Shown one piece after another: positions 24,335-38,600 of a stretch of 64,000 nt of DNA. Source of the DNA: Trichobilharzia szidati (lineage: Eukaryota; Platyhelminthes; Trematoda; Strigeidida; Schistosomatidae); contig OX235274.1 of assembly GCA_944472155.2 (NCBI GenBank), positions 33,664,052 to 33,728,051 of the forward strand, read 5' to 3'. A program made the position numbers and the translations under genes. Each line of letters begins with the position of its first letter. Within the stretch, counting starts at the first letter, position 1. The notes below the pieces were generated by a model, which saw only the letters and a program-made list of their open reading frames with translations, did no database searches and had not been told where the DNA came from.

Positions 24335-24562
24335 GTATAGGACAGACCTGTCAAAACGCAAGCGAGGAGGGGGTAGTCATTTGTTTTAGAAAAAGCCTGA
24401 CACACACGAAAATGACTGTGCTTACTTCTACATTGTGGGCTGGAATAAGAGGAACGCAATGTATCTTAGTCCCAATGGCACAGGTGAATTTCTCACAGAA
24501 AAACTAGGCCCATGGACTTCATAGTGACGGTGCCTTATTGCCGGTGATTTCAATGCTCCTAT
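24335..24562 (+). pseudogene. Non-LTR retrotransposon endonuclease fragment
   Basis: Plus strand reads MYRTDLSKRKRGGGSHLF and, further on, LIAGDFNAPICRM, matching the AP-endonuclease blocks R.DR..RGGG and AGDFNAP of CR1/Jockey LINEs. It is cut off at the start of the Penelope fragment at 24561. Confidence 0.55.
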
Positions 24563-25140
24563 TTGTCGTATGGGTAGTGGAATTTTCCAGATATCGGGGA
24601 CAGGTGATGAATCATTTCTATTACATGTATTTGCAGTTGATTCGATAAACAAAGCTTGCTTCTGTTATCAATCTCTCCCTATACCCTGTGGCATTAGATT
24701 TTAAAACTGTCATCCTATCCCATCCTATTGTATGGTTGTGTGTGACTGCATGTAGTGCTATAGCTGAACTATTCTCTAGATTTCTTATTTTATTCGGGTC
24801 AACCAATCTAGATTTTGCTAAGTTTTTATGTTCAGCTAGTCTGACTGCCCCTGTTCTACTAGTTTGACCTATGTATTTGACCTGACAATCATTGCAGGGT
24901 ATTAGATAAACTAAATTAGATAAACTAAACAACTGCAAATACATGTAATAGGAATGATTCATCACCTGTCCCCGATATCTGGAAAATTCTACTCCCCCTA
25001 CGACAAATGGGAGAAAACAAAGAAAGCTATAAAACTCAAGTGTCAAAGTCGTGTGATCACAATTGATATGATTATGAACAATAAATTTTGTTCGAAGCGT
25101 CATCCAGTAAATAATACTGTTTCACTGTGTGATATACCTA
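24561..25140 (-). pseudogene. Penelope-like element, endonuclease fragment between inverted arms
   Basis: The minus frame reads VYLIPCNDCQVKYIGQTSRT, then VRLAEHKNL, a Cys-containing GIY-YIG domain (KYIGQT). It continues to HTIGWDRMTVLKS and YRERLITEAS, the C-terminal part of the domain. The frame stays open for 160 codons but runs through the inverted arm (24930-25008) at its start, so it is chimeric rather than intact. Confidence 0.8.
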
Positions 25141-25269
25141 ATAAACAAACTAATATGGAATTACTTACTACCACAGTGCCCAAGTTTTACACATATATTT
25201 ATATCTTCCACTGTTTGCTTAAAATCAAATCCATAGCTGCTGCAGCATTCCAAGTGAAAACTTCATGTC

Positions 25270-26510
25270 AGTAAAAGGCTTGGGGAACCAGAATAGATAT
25301 TATAGTTTCCGCAGCCCAATCAGACGACTGGACTGTAAATATGTCATCTCATGAATTAGGTGTATGGTGTTCTAGGAAACCCGTTAGTTAGGCTGCTTGG
25401 ACGGTTTTGAGCTCGTTTCTGATCGACATCAATTAGAAATTACGCTCACAATAACTGTGTGGCTATCTATCCTTCTAGACATGAGTTTCCGCCACGCTAT
25501 CTGCTGACTCTTTATCTTGGTCCAACTGACCTGGTCGTCAGGCTGCTCTTAACACTGCTCCAACTAGAGAAAGAACATAACCCTGGCCATTTATTTATTT
25601 ATTAACGACGGTATGAACAACGTATAGCCGCACTCCTGTTCCTTGAAAACTTAATTGTCTGCAGTCTAACCTGATCATCAAATGTAAACAAACTGACCGC
25701 TGAAAGTTAAGTGCCTGTAGTTCAGTTGAATGGACGAATTTCTTTTATCAGCTATAGTGTTAATTCAGACAACGATATGTTCGTGTAAACAGAGCCTAAA
25801 ACACATAGACTGTTCCAAGGGGTTGAAAACACTGCTTCTAGTGAAAAACTGGGGAACCATGCGTTAATTAGACATCAGCAGAAATAGGGCAATGTTTATA
25901 TCACTCCTGAGACTCCAGAGCCCTTGAAGCTGTGTGGACTTTATACAGATTCCTAGTGAGGTCAAACTGGGAGCTGTAACTAAGCCGTCAACTTCTTATA
26001 CGAACAAGAATGAAGTGCTTTAAAAATAATCAAGAGAAGGTCACATGTTTGATTTCGGTATACCCAAGAGGGGTCAGACCAACAGTTAAATCTTTTCTCT
26101 GAATCACACTGAAGACAAAGGAGCGGGGTGTCTAATTACGAAATGACTATGGGGACAATTCACCTTTTCTTTCTTATCCCACCCGGCTGAGGAATTTTCG
26201 TTGGATTTTGAAGTCCAATGAGGAACTGTATAGTTGTGGAGTTCTGCTTCTCCAAATAAGTTATTAAATACGCTATCAGACTCCCGGTAGAAGTGTTATC
26301 TGTAACTCTGATCACTTCTCATGAAGAGGGTCCTAACAAGTGGAAAAACGTAGAAAAGCAAATAAACTAAGTTTAGAGCCTTCTTTCTTTGACCAAAAAT
26401 CTGAAATCCGAGTGAATGAGAATCGTTCTTCAACCTTGGAAACCCCGAAATCAGAGCGCATTTTGACTCTACTGCGGTACGTTGTATGGGAAACGAAGGA
26501 TTCTGTTGCG
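25270..26510. other. Region upstream of NELF-A
   Basis: No repeat family or ORF recognised. It should contain the NELF-A promoter and 5' UTR, but I see no TATA box or other site I would name. The frame before the ATG is open from 26337. Confidence 0.3.
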
Positions 26511-26699
26511 ATGGGGGATTTAGTAAAATTTGTCCGGCAGCAGTTCTTTGACAACAACTGGACTAAATCAGTTGATTCAAATTCTCTCAGTGAGGAAAAA
26601 TTGGAATCTATCGATACCTCATTCGCTCATATGGATGTAAAGTCTAAATTATGTTTACTCTTAGCATTCAGCAATATGAAGCAAAGCCCAGTCGAAAAG
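26511..26699 (+). CDS. NELFA: NELF-A exon 1 (start of N-terminal helical domain)
   Basis: The ATG at 26511 is the first in-frame ATG; upstream the frame is open only back to the TAA at 26334-26336 and has no other ATG. The human protein begins a few residues before the equivalent point (MGDLVKFV aligns with the human GLWLHNKL start), and the context GCGATGG is good. It codes residues 1-63, ending SPVEK, and splices at AAAAG|GTACGT in phase 0. An upstream non-coding exon is possible. Confidence 0.85.
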
Positions 26700-29600
26700 G
26701 TACGTGATGACTTCAAATGTTTCTTTAAGAGTTTATCATTATATCACAAATATGTCTTATAAATTTTCCTTGCGTCGTAATAGTTTTGCCATCACAATAA
26801 CTATTCGGTTACCCTGTCATTTTGCTTTAATAACTGTCTCTTGTTCTCTGACAGTCTTCATTTACACGTTGAAAAGGTAAATCTGTACATTTAAGGCTTA
26901 AATACTGATTGAAGTTAGGTGTTGTTTAGTGATATCCAGTAGTAAAACTTTGTCGGGTTTTATGTTTTTTTTTTCTGTTGGATCAGCCCATTAGTTTTAT
27001 TATGGTGTTCTGCATAATGAATTTTCTAGCGATAATACAGGTGACAGTCAATAAGTCAGATTGTTTATCCAATTGATATTCATTGGCTTTCTCTCTAGGT
27101 TATTCCCGGTGTTTGCTGTTATTTCATCAGCCCACGTGACATGTCTTCTGTGTACTGTCATACATGACAACTGCAATATAATCAATTGGTGGACAGAATT
27201 TGTCCTTGGGATAAAAATTGTTGTCTATCACTTTTTAGTGATAAAACCATTGTAAAAAATTACAGCAACAGAAAGTTAAGGTCGACGGCAAAAAAGCCTA
27301 TCTTTGCGGGTTTACTGTTCATATTTAACTTCGAAAATTGCTACAAATCTTTACATTTATATGAACAGTAGTTAATTAATTAAATCAACCGTATTTTTGT
27401 TGTTATGGCAATAGTAATAACTAGCCGAAATGGGTCAGGAGCAAAATATGTAACTTAGTAACTTACAACTCCGACTTTGTGTAGTAGATCATTTTTATAC
27501 TCTGGTTAATGCACACATGCTACATGGATTCAATCCCCTAATTAAATTTAATGGTTTAGTGGAATGATTCTCTAAACATTTTCTTACTTTATATTAGATG
27601 TGTATAATTGAAAATGCTCAGTCTACATGTTGAGCAGAATTGTTGTTTCCACGACACTCAGAGTGAAACACTCTTGTATGTGACTGGGGTGAGGGCTTTT
27701 GAAGTGAATATTTCCTAGGCAAACGAAGGAATATAGTGTTTGTGCGCAAATGCTTCTATTCTGTTTGTGAACTCAGTTGTTAATGCTGCAACACGGATGT
27801 AAGTGTAATTGAAACTGAAGCCCGGCAACTAATACATTGTGACTCTGCTCATTGCTATTTTTGATAAGTATGTGCGGTGTATGCTACGCTTCTAAAGAGT
27901 GATAAACTAGACTAAACAGTGATTGGTAGAACCGAAGTCGTATGAAATATCAGCAACCGGGATTATACTTCCGTTTGCAATTTCTATTTTCGAATGATAC
28001 GTTTTGTATCACCTGTATATTTTTACACATGTCAGTCTTCAAAACACTTAAAATGCATCATGTAAGTCCTTTACCTGTGTGACCATATAGTACTTAATTT
28101 GTAAGTAGTTGTCATGTATTAATATTCCTTTGGGTTCCGAGTGAAATATAAGGCGTCAGCAGCACATTTCCGTTTCATCGTCTTCTCTGCAGTCCTTTTC
28201 AGATGGCTCAATAACTGACCAGCTTTCATCTCCTTACAGAATTTCCATGTCATCCTCAGACGCTCACCTCGTTTTCTATTCAGGTTCCACTCGAGGACTG
28301 GTCTGACGTGTGATGTCACTCAACGGTCTCAGCATGTCTCCAACCCATCTCCGTTTCCTTCCGTTTATATGTTTGGCGATAAGTTATTGGTTGGTTGGTT
28401 GTCAGAGCTTCTTGCTGCTAATCCTTTGTGGCTGGCCATCTGATCTTCAGTATGAAGCTAGCTAAGGCAGCCGTTGGTGAAAGTCCGCAGTAACCTATTG
28501 GAAATACCTTTAGCAACGCGCCAAATCTCTTAACTATATATGAGCACTGATTTGGTATTAGTGTTGAAAAGCCGTATCTTTTTCTTTATGATCATTGCAA
28601 CAGATTTCCACGTTGATTTCAGGTTGATGAATATGTCTTACTTCTCCGAACTTTGCTGGTTTTGACGTCTTCATCCTGTAGTTGAAACGATGCTGTCCAA
28701 ATAAGTCAAAGGAGTGATCTCTTTCAAATTTCTTCCATCGATAGTGGTTGATGCCTGTTGTTGTTTGGTTATCTTTATCACCTTTGTTTTCTCTATGTTC
28801 ACTTGAAATCCTGTCTTCACTGCGTCTGCTTTGAACTTGTTGGTTTTCGCCTGTAGATCTTCGAGTTTTTTGCTGTCACAAGTTCCTAGCATCCCTATGC
28901 CACATTTTATTTCTTGTGCAATCTGAGGTGCCTTCTGAGCTTCGAATATTTTGCCAACATTCCATGTCCGCATGCTTATTTCCGCTTTCATCGAAAGAAA
29001 ACAGCTGTCTGCCTTTCCGAAGGCTTCCACCAGCTCGTGTGGTGCGATTACTGTCTGTCCGTCTGTTTTCAGCATGGAACTTTGCACCGATGTGAAGCAG
29101 TTCAAGTCGCCACACTCCATGTAGCACACAAAGCAAGAGAAGAAAGTAGAAGAAATGCATAATAAAGACAGTAAACAGAGGTGAGAGACAAAAGGAATAG
29201 TAATAACGAAGAACAATGTAGTTTCATTGGAAATCCTTAGTCACAAGGAGTGGATGCATCTGCACTGTCATTGAGAACGATTTTGGGTCATATCACCAAT
29301 TATCTCCAGCCTTCATTGGTTTTTACCGTTCCAAGGACCCCAACCAGGAAGCCAGTCTACACCTTCCTACGTGGCTGACTGGCTGGCTTAAACTAACTGT
29401 TGTGGATTTGATTGACTGATGAAGCCATGTTTTGGTTTGACCACCACTAGCTCTTTTCCAGTCTGACCCTATGTCAGCCAACATTGCCCCTGGAGTAAGG
29501 CGATGGTTAGGCATGCATAACATGTCCTAACCATCTCAGTCGATGTAGCTTCACAGCCTTGTCGATTGATTTCCCCTCCTTACCTAGCACTCGACGCCTA

Positions 29601-32600
29601 ACCTCAGTATTGCTTAGCCTATTATTCCACTTCACACGGGAGATAGAACGCAGACACCTATGATGAAAGACAGCTAATCTCTTCATGTATTCCACTTTCA
29701 ATGGCCATGTCTTCCTCACAGCCATAAAGGAGGATAGAGCAAACTGCTGAGCAGTACACACGTCCTTTGGTCGACACTCGGATATGATGTCTGCGCCAGA
29801 AATGGTGTAAGTTGGCATATGCCAAACAAGCTTTCTGTATCCGTGTTGAGATTTCGTCCGCAGTCAACCCAATGGCGTTGGCTTATGCAACTCCCCAAAT
29901 AAGTAAAGTGGTCAACATGCTCTACCACTTCACTCCCTATCTCTTAGTTAGTAGTCAATGTAGTCCAGTCCTGTAGCATCACCTTACATTTGACTGGAGC
30001 TAGTCGCTTTGCAGACATTCGAAGATTTCTGCTCAAGGTGTCCAGAAGACTCTATATTTTGTCAGAGTTTTCATCTAGAAGGACTATATCATCTGCATAT
30101 TCTACGTCAACGAGATTATTCCCAGGTAACAAGTCAATCCCTGAGTCTGTGAAGTGAGTTAGGTTTAAGTCCATTAGTACGTCTATGATGAAATTGAATA
30201 GAAATGAGGATAGTGGGCATCCCTGACGGACACCATTAGTTGTCACCACCTCAGATGAAAACTCGCCGTAAGCCCTCACCTGCCTGCATGAGTTCGAGTA
30301 GAGTGCCTTGATCAATGCGATTTATGGGTCTTTTACAGCCAATCATCGCTAGAGTACCTCTCGATCGACAGAATCGAATATCGCCTTTAAGCCAAGAAAT
30401 ATAACGATTGTTGGACGCCGGTAAGTATGATTATGTTCCAGAATCTGTCGAAGGGTGAAGATATGATCAATACAACCTCTTCCAGGTCTAAACCCTGCCT
30501 GGTTCTATCGTGTTTGTGCCTCACTGGTACGATTACGGCTATTCCCAGTTCGCACAATCAGAGATAACAGTAATCTGGATGCTTTGTTTAATGATTGAAT
30601 GGGTAGTCAAGAAATGTAACATGTAACGGCTTCTAATACCAGCTGCTTGTTCATTATTATTGGGATATTAAGTGTTGAAAATAGTTCCACATTCGCTTTT
30701 ATGCTAATCTTTATTAATTAACAAGCAAAAGTTTAATTCAGTTATTATTCCGTGAATCAATTTAGGTTGGCGTTAAATGATTAAGCTTATAAATGACACT
30801 AAGGTTAGTGTACATTAAATAGATTACCACTTATCTAATCCCAATATATTACACAATGTTAGATATTTGGTAGGACAAGATACGTGATTCAAAAGTTTTT
30901 AATACCTTTTAAACTGTTATTGAAACTAACCTATTCAACGTCCCGTATCTAGATGACTAACACTAACACCAGTCACAGATGCAGATGCATCCTCGTTGAG
31001 ATACAGCATTGGGAAGATTTGTAACCACCGTAGATAATATTCACATAAAATAATACAATTAACATATCCTCAGGTTTTAATGTATACGTCATCAGTTGGT
31101 TTTGGTATTTTTTTCGTTCATAGGTGTTTATCTGGGTGACAGCAAACCAGTTACTGTTGGAGTTATCCAGTGCATATACGAAACTCCTTGATAAATACAA
31201 CCCACCTGTCTGTCTGTCTGTTTTCGACATAGAACTTTGCACCAGTGTGCAGCAGTTCAAGTCGCCACACTCCATGTAGCACACAAATCAAGAGAAGAAA
31301 GTAGAAGAAATGCATAATAAAGACAGTAAACAGAGGTGAGAGACAAAAGGAATAGTAATAACGAAGAACAATGTAGTTTCATTGGAAATCCTTAGTCACA
31401 AGGAGTGGATGCATCTGCACTATCATTGAGAACGATTTTGGGTCATATCACCAATTATCTCCAGCCTTCATTGGTTTTTACCGTTCCAAGGACCCCAACC
31501 AGGAAGCCAGTCTACACCTTCCTACGTGGCTGACTGGCTGGCTTAGACTAAGTGTTGTGGATTTGATTGACTGATGAAGCCATGTTTTGATTTGACCACC
31601 GCTAGCTCTTTTCCAGTCTGACCCTATGTCAGCCAACATTGCTCTTGGAGGAAGAAGATGGCTATGCATACGTAACACATGTCCTAACCATCTCAGTCGA
31701 TGTAGCTTCACAGCCTTGTCGATTGATATCCCCTCCTTACCTAGCACTCGACGCCTAACCTCAGTATTGCTTAGCCTATTATTCCACTTCACACGGGAGA
31801 TAGAACGCAGACACCTATGATGAAAGACAGCTAGTCTTTTCATGTCTTCCACTCTCAATGGCCATGTCTCAGTTATAAAGGAGGACGGAGCGGACTGCTG
31901 AGCAGTACACCCGCCCTAACCAGTACTAACATTTTTTGCCATATTTCACGATCCATATTGTTCTATTGTTTTGTATGATGTGTTTCTCAGTGCTTATACT
32001 GTATCAAGTTTCGTTGGCGACTGCTAAGATTTTTCGACCTAATTACTCCCACTTTTACTAGGCTGATATATGACATAGAGGACAGTATTGCACAATCCTT
32101 TCTACTTGAGTATAAAACATGAAGTTTACCAATTCACTACTTTAAGTACTTGTCGAGTATTATAAATGCATATTATAATTGTTTACTTTAGAGCGTTTTA
32201 TAAATTACTAATAATATAAGTAAAGCAATAGTTTTTCAAGTTTGTTGTATTAGGTCGTAAGACGACCCTAGTCTTATAATTATTGTTAGTCAGCCTTTTA
32301 TTACGAGTGTCTGCTCTTATTTTATATATATATTTTTTTTCCATTCATTCTATCCTGCACAGATCAATAAACACATAGAAAGCATATTTCTTCAAGCCTT
32401 GGATGAAGAAAATAATCTTGTTAAAGCTGTTGCTACAATTTTGCACAGCAAACAAACTCTCAATTACCTTAACTTTGATATTTCTCCAACAAATGAAGCC
32501 TTTGGGAAGAACATTGATAAACTACTGAAGAGCGCGAATAGCTGGAATATAGTAGAAACTCCTTTATTAGCTGAATACTTGGGTAGTAATGTTCTCGATA

Positions 32601-35600
32601 CATTTCTAAGTGTAAAAAAGAGTGATTCATCTGAAAAAGAGCCCAATGAATGTGGTTTCCGACGACGAGGAAAACTGGAATCAGAACATCTGAAAGAGAC
32701 CTACCTTGAAAAACTAAAAGACGAGTGTCAACGAAGACGTGTTCACGTGCCAATACCAGGTAGAAGTTTCGCTCGTCAAGATGAAACAGAGGAGTTGATC
32801 ACTTCTGAAGAAGTCAACAATTCAGGCAATTCAACTAATGTATCACAATCTGATTCTACTTCATCTAAGCGAAAAAGTACTTTCCCGCGTATATCTGATC
32901 GTAATTCTGCCAGACTAGAGTCTAAGCGATCTCCAGTATGGTCACGGAATAATTTAAATAAAGTTGGGAATAATGGTGAAAATAAGCCAATGTCTATCAG
33001 TGATAGAATCAACAATAGGAGTTCTGCTATGTCAGCAGTTAGGAAGCCTTCAGGAATAAAACTGTTGGAATTTGATGAATTACCTGCTTTCGGTCCGAAA
33101 GCTAAACAGCTACGTAAAGGTTAGTTGAGACTTTTGGTTATTTTTTCAAAAAATTTATTCTTTTCTAACAGTAATTCAATGCAATGCAATGCGGGTGAAT
33201 AAAGTTTTTTATTGTTGTTGTTGTTATTGTGGTTGAAGTTTTCTACTTTGAATACCTGGAAAATAGCTTAGCCCGTACAAATTATTTTGGCTATTGTTTT
33301 ATTTACTTGTTGAACTGTGCTAAAGCCAATCTAACTCAATGTTTTCGACATGGAATTTTGCACAGAAGTGCACCATTTTGAGTTGTCACACTCCGCGTAT
33401 CACACAAAGGAAGACAAGAGAGAAAGAAAAGGCGATTCAAAAGATTGATAATAAGCATAAAATTGAGGGAGAAAGAATGGTAACATGGAAAAACGATAGG
33501 GTTTTAATAGATATGAGAGATCACAATGAGTGTGAATGCATCTTAGCCATCACTAGTCGCTAGTCATTGGTTGTTTGCATCCCACGGACCCCAACCAGAC
33601 GATCTACATCTTCTTATGTGACTGGCTGGCTCAAACTAACTGTTAAATATTTCATGGACTGACTCCAGGTTTTGGTTTGACCACCCCCCTAACTCTTTCC
33701 CAACCTAATCCTATGTGTCAACTGACATTGCCCATCGAAGAAGGCGATGGTTAGGCATGTACAACACCTAACATTGGAGATAGAATGCGGACAGTTATGA
33801 TCAAAGACCACTGGCTTTCTCATGTCTTCCACTTTCAATGGCCATGTCTTACAACCATAAAGGAGGGCGCAGCAACCTGCTGCACAGTACACACACACCC
33901 TTTGGTCGACAGACGGATATCACGTCTACGCCAGAGAGATGGTGTAAGTTGGAAAATGCCAATCTACAGACTATCTGTGTTCGAGGAGTACCCGTGATGA
34001 TTGTGATATGAATGAGTGTAGAATTCTCCATGGATAAGTCAGTCATAAGTAGTGAGACAGAGTAAAGTATGGGTTCCGAGGGTAACTCTCCTCTACATTT
34101 TCTTGAAATATTGAAACATTATTTACTGTTTTTGTCTATCCTATCTACTGTACAGATCGTAGATTTACTTTAATTCACCCTACATAAGTTTGATCAGTCG
34201 AGCGGTTTTTTTTCCCTTCACATTCCCCACTGGAACATAGGGCTTCAAGCTAGTGGCTTGAAGTTTCTGTAGCAAATGTTTATTTTACAGGATGGGGTTG
34301 CTAGCCTCATGCCCAACCTTTCCTCTTCACCGACATTAATTCTGACTTGGTGAGGTAAAGGAGTGCGTCGGCCGGGGATCGAACCCCAGACCATGTGCAT
34401 GGTCGACAAACGTCCTAACCGCTATGCCACCGACGCAGTCGAGCGGTATGTATTATTAACTTCACAAAAGGTGGAACTCTTGACCTTAGTACAGTGATTT
34501 AATCGTCGGTTTTGAGTTGAAGTGTTATGGCACCAATATGAATATGATAAGTTCACGAACACTCCATCGGATTGGATTTAAATTAAATTTTTTGAAAAAT
34601 AATCTTTATTCAAGTTTCGGTTCGCAAACTCACCGATGACACACCCGCTATGGAATTCATGGACTAGCCATTGAATCGGCTTCCAGTGGCTTAATGGTCT
34701 ACGAGCTCACCTTCGAACCGAAAGGTCCTGGGTTCGAACCCCAGTTGGTGAGTGCTTACTGATGGAGAGTTCCAAACTAGGCTGACGAAACAGCTGTCCA
34801 GTACTCCCTGTGTCTGGTTTTCCAATGGTTCTCTGACCGATGTCAGCTCATGATGAAATCCTGTAAATAATCTTTATTGTTTTAATTCTTAATAGTATTC
34901 ATCAATGAAGCAGTACAATATATTAAAACTACTACTATTATCTAATTTTTGTTTTATTATATAGAAAAGGAACGTGAAGAAAGGTTAAAATTGAAACAAG
35001 AGAAAGAAGAACGTGCACGTGAAATGAAAGCTGCTCGTGAAGCTTCTAAACTTGCTCGCCAGTCTGAAAGACAAGCGCTTCTCGAGGCTCGTAAACAAAA
35101 TATGCTCAATTCATCCTTATGGTCAGTTAATAATCATGATGAATTTTCAGAAAATATTAGAACTGGAGGAGGAATACAAGGAGTTGGCGGTGGCGGGGCG
35201 GTGGCGGTGGTGGTGATGGTATGCCAGTAGTATGTCGTACATCAGAATTCATGAATTTTAATTCCACATCTATTTCTGCTGAAAACAGACAATCTTTTAC
35301 TGTTTTATCGAAAAATTTTGTTCAAAGTTCACAGCAAAGTGTTAGTATGAGTAATCGTGTACAGTACAATTCTGGTAATTTTGTCAATTCTACATCTATG
35401 ATGAACTTGCAAAATCGTCTTATATCTCCAAAAATCAATACTGACTTGAAACCTGTGATTCATCATCCACTTTTGTCAGCCTCTGGTAATTATGTTGAAT
35501 ATGCAGATGATGAAGAAGAAGAAGACGATGATGATGATGACGATTATGATATGATGCAGAATGCTGAATCTGGAACGTCATGCGCAATAGGATTTACTAA

Positions 35601-38600
35601 CAACTTGTAAGTTTCACTTGTATTAAACGTATTCTACTATTTGATCAATTCCACTTTTTTTTATTTTACAATTTCGATCACAAATTGATATCATTTACAG
35701 AACTATTAAAAAACTAATCAGTAGGGGGTAACAGACGCCTGTTTCGTCCTTGTTTGGGACTCTTCATCGGTGTATGCGTCCGTGATCAACCCACCCACCA
35801 CTGGGGATGGGATCCAGGCCCTTCAGGTTACAAGATGAACTTGTAGAGCATTCAGCCACTGAATCCAGTGGCCATCCCATCTATTCTAACTTCTATCATT
35901 CTCATTTTCTTGGCTATCCTGTATTTAATTGTTTTGTTTAGGAATTCAAAGTGAAATTGTACACATACAAGTTCTTAAATTATTGAGAGTTGTAAGGAAA
36001 CAAACATTTTCCCTGTTATATGTATCCTTATACTTGCACACACACACACACACACTGAAGTTTATGATACGAGTGACTTTTTAGGGGAAACGACATGCAA
36101 CATGATTTACACTCCGTATAATAACTAAGTGACTAATTTAAATAGCGCTTTGCACATACATGCATTATTTCATGGTAGTACACTTCGAAACATCAAACAA
36201 GTAAAAATATAAGTGATTAGGAGTGTAAGGCTACCTCAAGAATGAGTATGCGAGACTTTCATCAACAGCTGTCTTCACTCAATACTTCGCTCAAGATCAG
36301 ATGGCCAGTCAGAAAAGATCAGCAACAGGGATCTCTTGGAGCGAATCAACCAGGAACCGATTGTGAAACAAGCAGGAAGAAATGGAGATAGATTGGCCAT
36401 ACTCTGAGGAAACCATCAAGTGACATCACTAGGCAAGCTCTTGAGTGGAACCCGAAAGGGAAGCGGCGAGTTGGTCGTCAGTGCGAGGGTGGGTGTTTTG
36501 GAGGAGGTCATGTGAAGAGGAGATAAAAACGTGTGGGCAGACATGGAGCCAGGTGAAAACTTTAGCAGAGAACCTAACGCAATGGAGACGTGCGGCTGAA
36601 GCCCTATGTTCGTCTAGGAATTAAAGGAAATAATAATAATAAACGAATAACTTTGCATCGTTATGAATGATTTTCAGCGACTTCATAAAAGTATTACAAC
36701 GATTGATTCATACCCTCCGGTGAACCTCATCGCGGTAACTGATATTCCCTTACGTGATTAGTAACAACCACCAATAATTTCATGAACTGACCCCATGTTT
36801 GGGTTCGACCGTCTTACTTTTCTAGATTCATCTTCACTTGTTGCAGAAGGCGTTGGTTCAGCGTTTGTGTAATACATCTTAGATAGCTCAGTTGTTGAAG
36901 AATCTGTACCCTCATTCATTGATTTATTGGAGGAAAATCTAACTGCTCCTAATCTCACTACCATTTACTATTTTGTGCTCCACCTTAAGCGAACAGTCGG
37001 ACGAAAATACTTATGGTTGAAATAGCTGCAATATTCTTATGTCTTTCAGTTTCACAGGAGTAAAGTAGGCGTGGGTCGAAATGCTGCCGCACAGGATACA
37101 CAGTGAATAATCTATCGTTGTCACTAACTTCAATGTATCACAAAGTTTTTAGTCGGAGTATTAAGTCAATAGACTTGATAAATCAAGGAAGACCAGATAT
37201 ACAGTACTAAAATGATATCATCCTACTTCAAAGGTTCTCATCAGCTGCAAACTACTGGAATTTACAGTGGTTATGAAAAAGAATGATAATAACATACTTC
37301 AATGTTTGAATGGTAGTAGAGGAAATATCATAAAAAAACTAACAAATCCGAAATGTAAGCATTACAGTATTTAGATACAATTACCATCAATTTATGTGCT
37401 TTCAAAGTGGAAAAGGTGATGGGGAGAGGTAAAGACAGAGTGCAGAAAAATCTAATAAACAATGTTAACTTACAAAGTTTGAAACTATACAGCACCACAT
37501 GCTCAATAAGCCATTCTAAACCGGACAAGTACCCCATTAATGTCACCTCCAACTTCCTTTTATACATTTGCATGTTCTTGGTGCCACAATTACATCGAAA
37601 GAACAGAGAGGAAGGCTTCTTTCCGGTTTTCAGAGCATATCCGAGGAAACTTATGCCTAAAAGGAAGTGGATGTTCGCAAGTTGGAATTACCGGATACCT
37701 TGTGAATATGGCTCATTTCGTCGAGATATCCAGATCCTTCAAAATATTAAATATACAAGGGATAGCAAATTTACTAGGATCTGCTGAAGCAATTGAAATC
37801 AGACGTTTTAAACCAAACTTATTCATACAGAAGGAGAGTGGGATCAATCTGTGACTCCCTTGGTAACTGGATTTTGATTGCATTGATTCGTGATGCATAT
37901 TAGTGATTTCAGCTCACTGAGCAAATTTCAATCTTATGAACCATAACCTTCTTGAGTTGCTTTGTAAACTTCTCTTCCCACCTACGGTGCCCGCGTTCTA
38001 TCTCCGGTGTGAAGTGGAATAATAGGGTAAACAATACGGAGGTTTGGCGTCGAGTGCTAGGTAAGGAGGGGAAATCAATCGACAAGGTTGTGAAGCTGCA
38101 TCGACTGAGATGGTTGGGACATGTTATGCATGCCTAACCATCGCCTTACTCCAGGGGCAATGTTGGCTGACATAGGGTCAGGCTGGAAAAGAGCTAGTGG
38201 TGATCAAACCAAAACATGGCCTAATCAGTCAATGGAATCCACAACAGTTAGTTTAAACCAGCCAGTCAGCCACGTAGGAAGGTGTAGACTTCCTGACTGG
38301 TTGGGGTCTTCGGGATGGTAAAAGCCAATGAAGGCTGGAGATAATTGGTGATATGACCCAAAATCGTTCTCAATGACAGTGCAGATGCATCCACTCCTTG
38401 TGACTAAGGATTTCCAATGAAACTACATTGTTCTTCGTTATTACTATTCCTTTTGTCTCTCACCTCTGTTTACTGTCTTTATTATGCATTTCTTCTACTT
38501 TCTTCTCTTGATTTGTGTGGTACATGGAGTGTGGCGACTTGAACTGCTGCACACTGGTGCAAAGTTCTATGTCGAAAACAGACAGACAGGCAGTCTCCCC

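Noticed and set aside
26340..26510. N-terminal extension of NELF-A from a GTG at 26340
   Set aside because: GTG is not a normal start in animals, no in-frame ATG lies before 26511, and the family N-terminus aligns from 26511.
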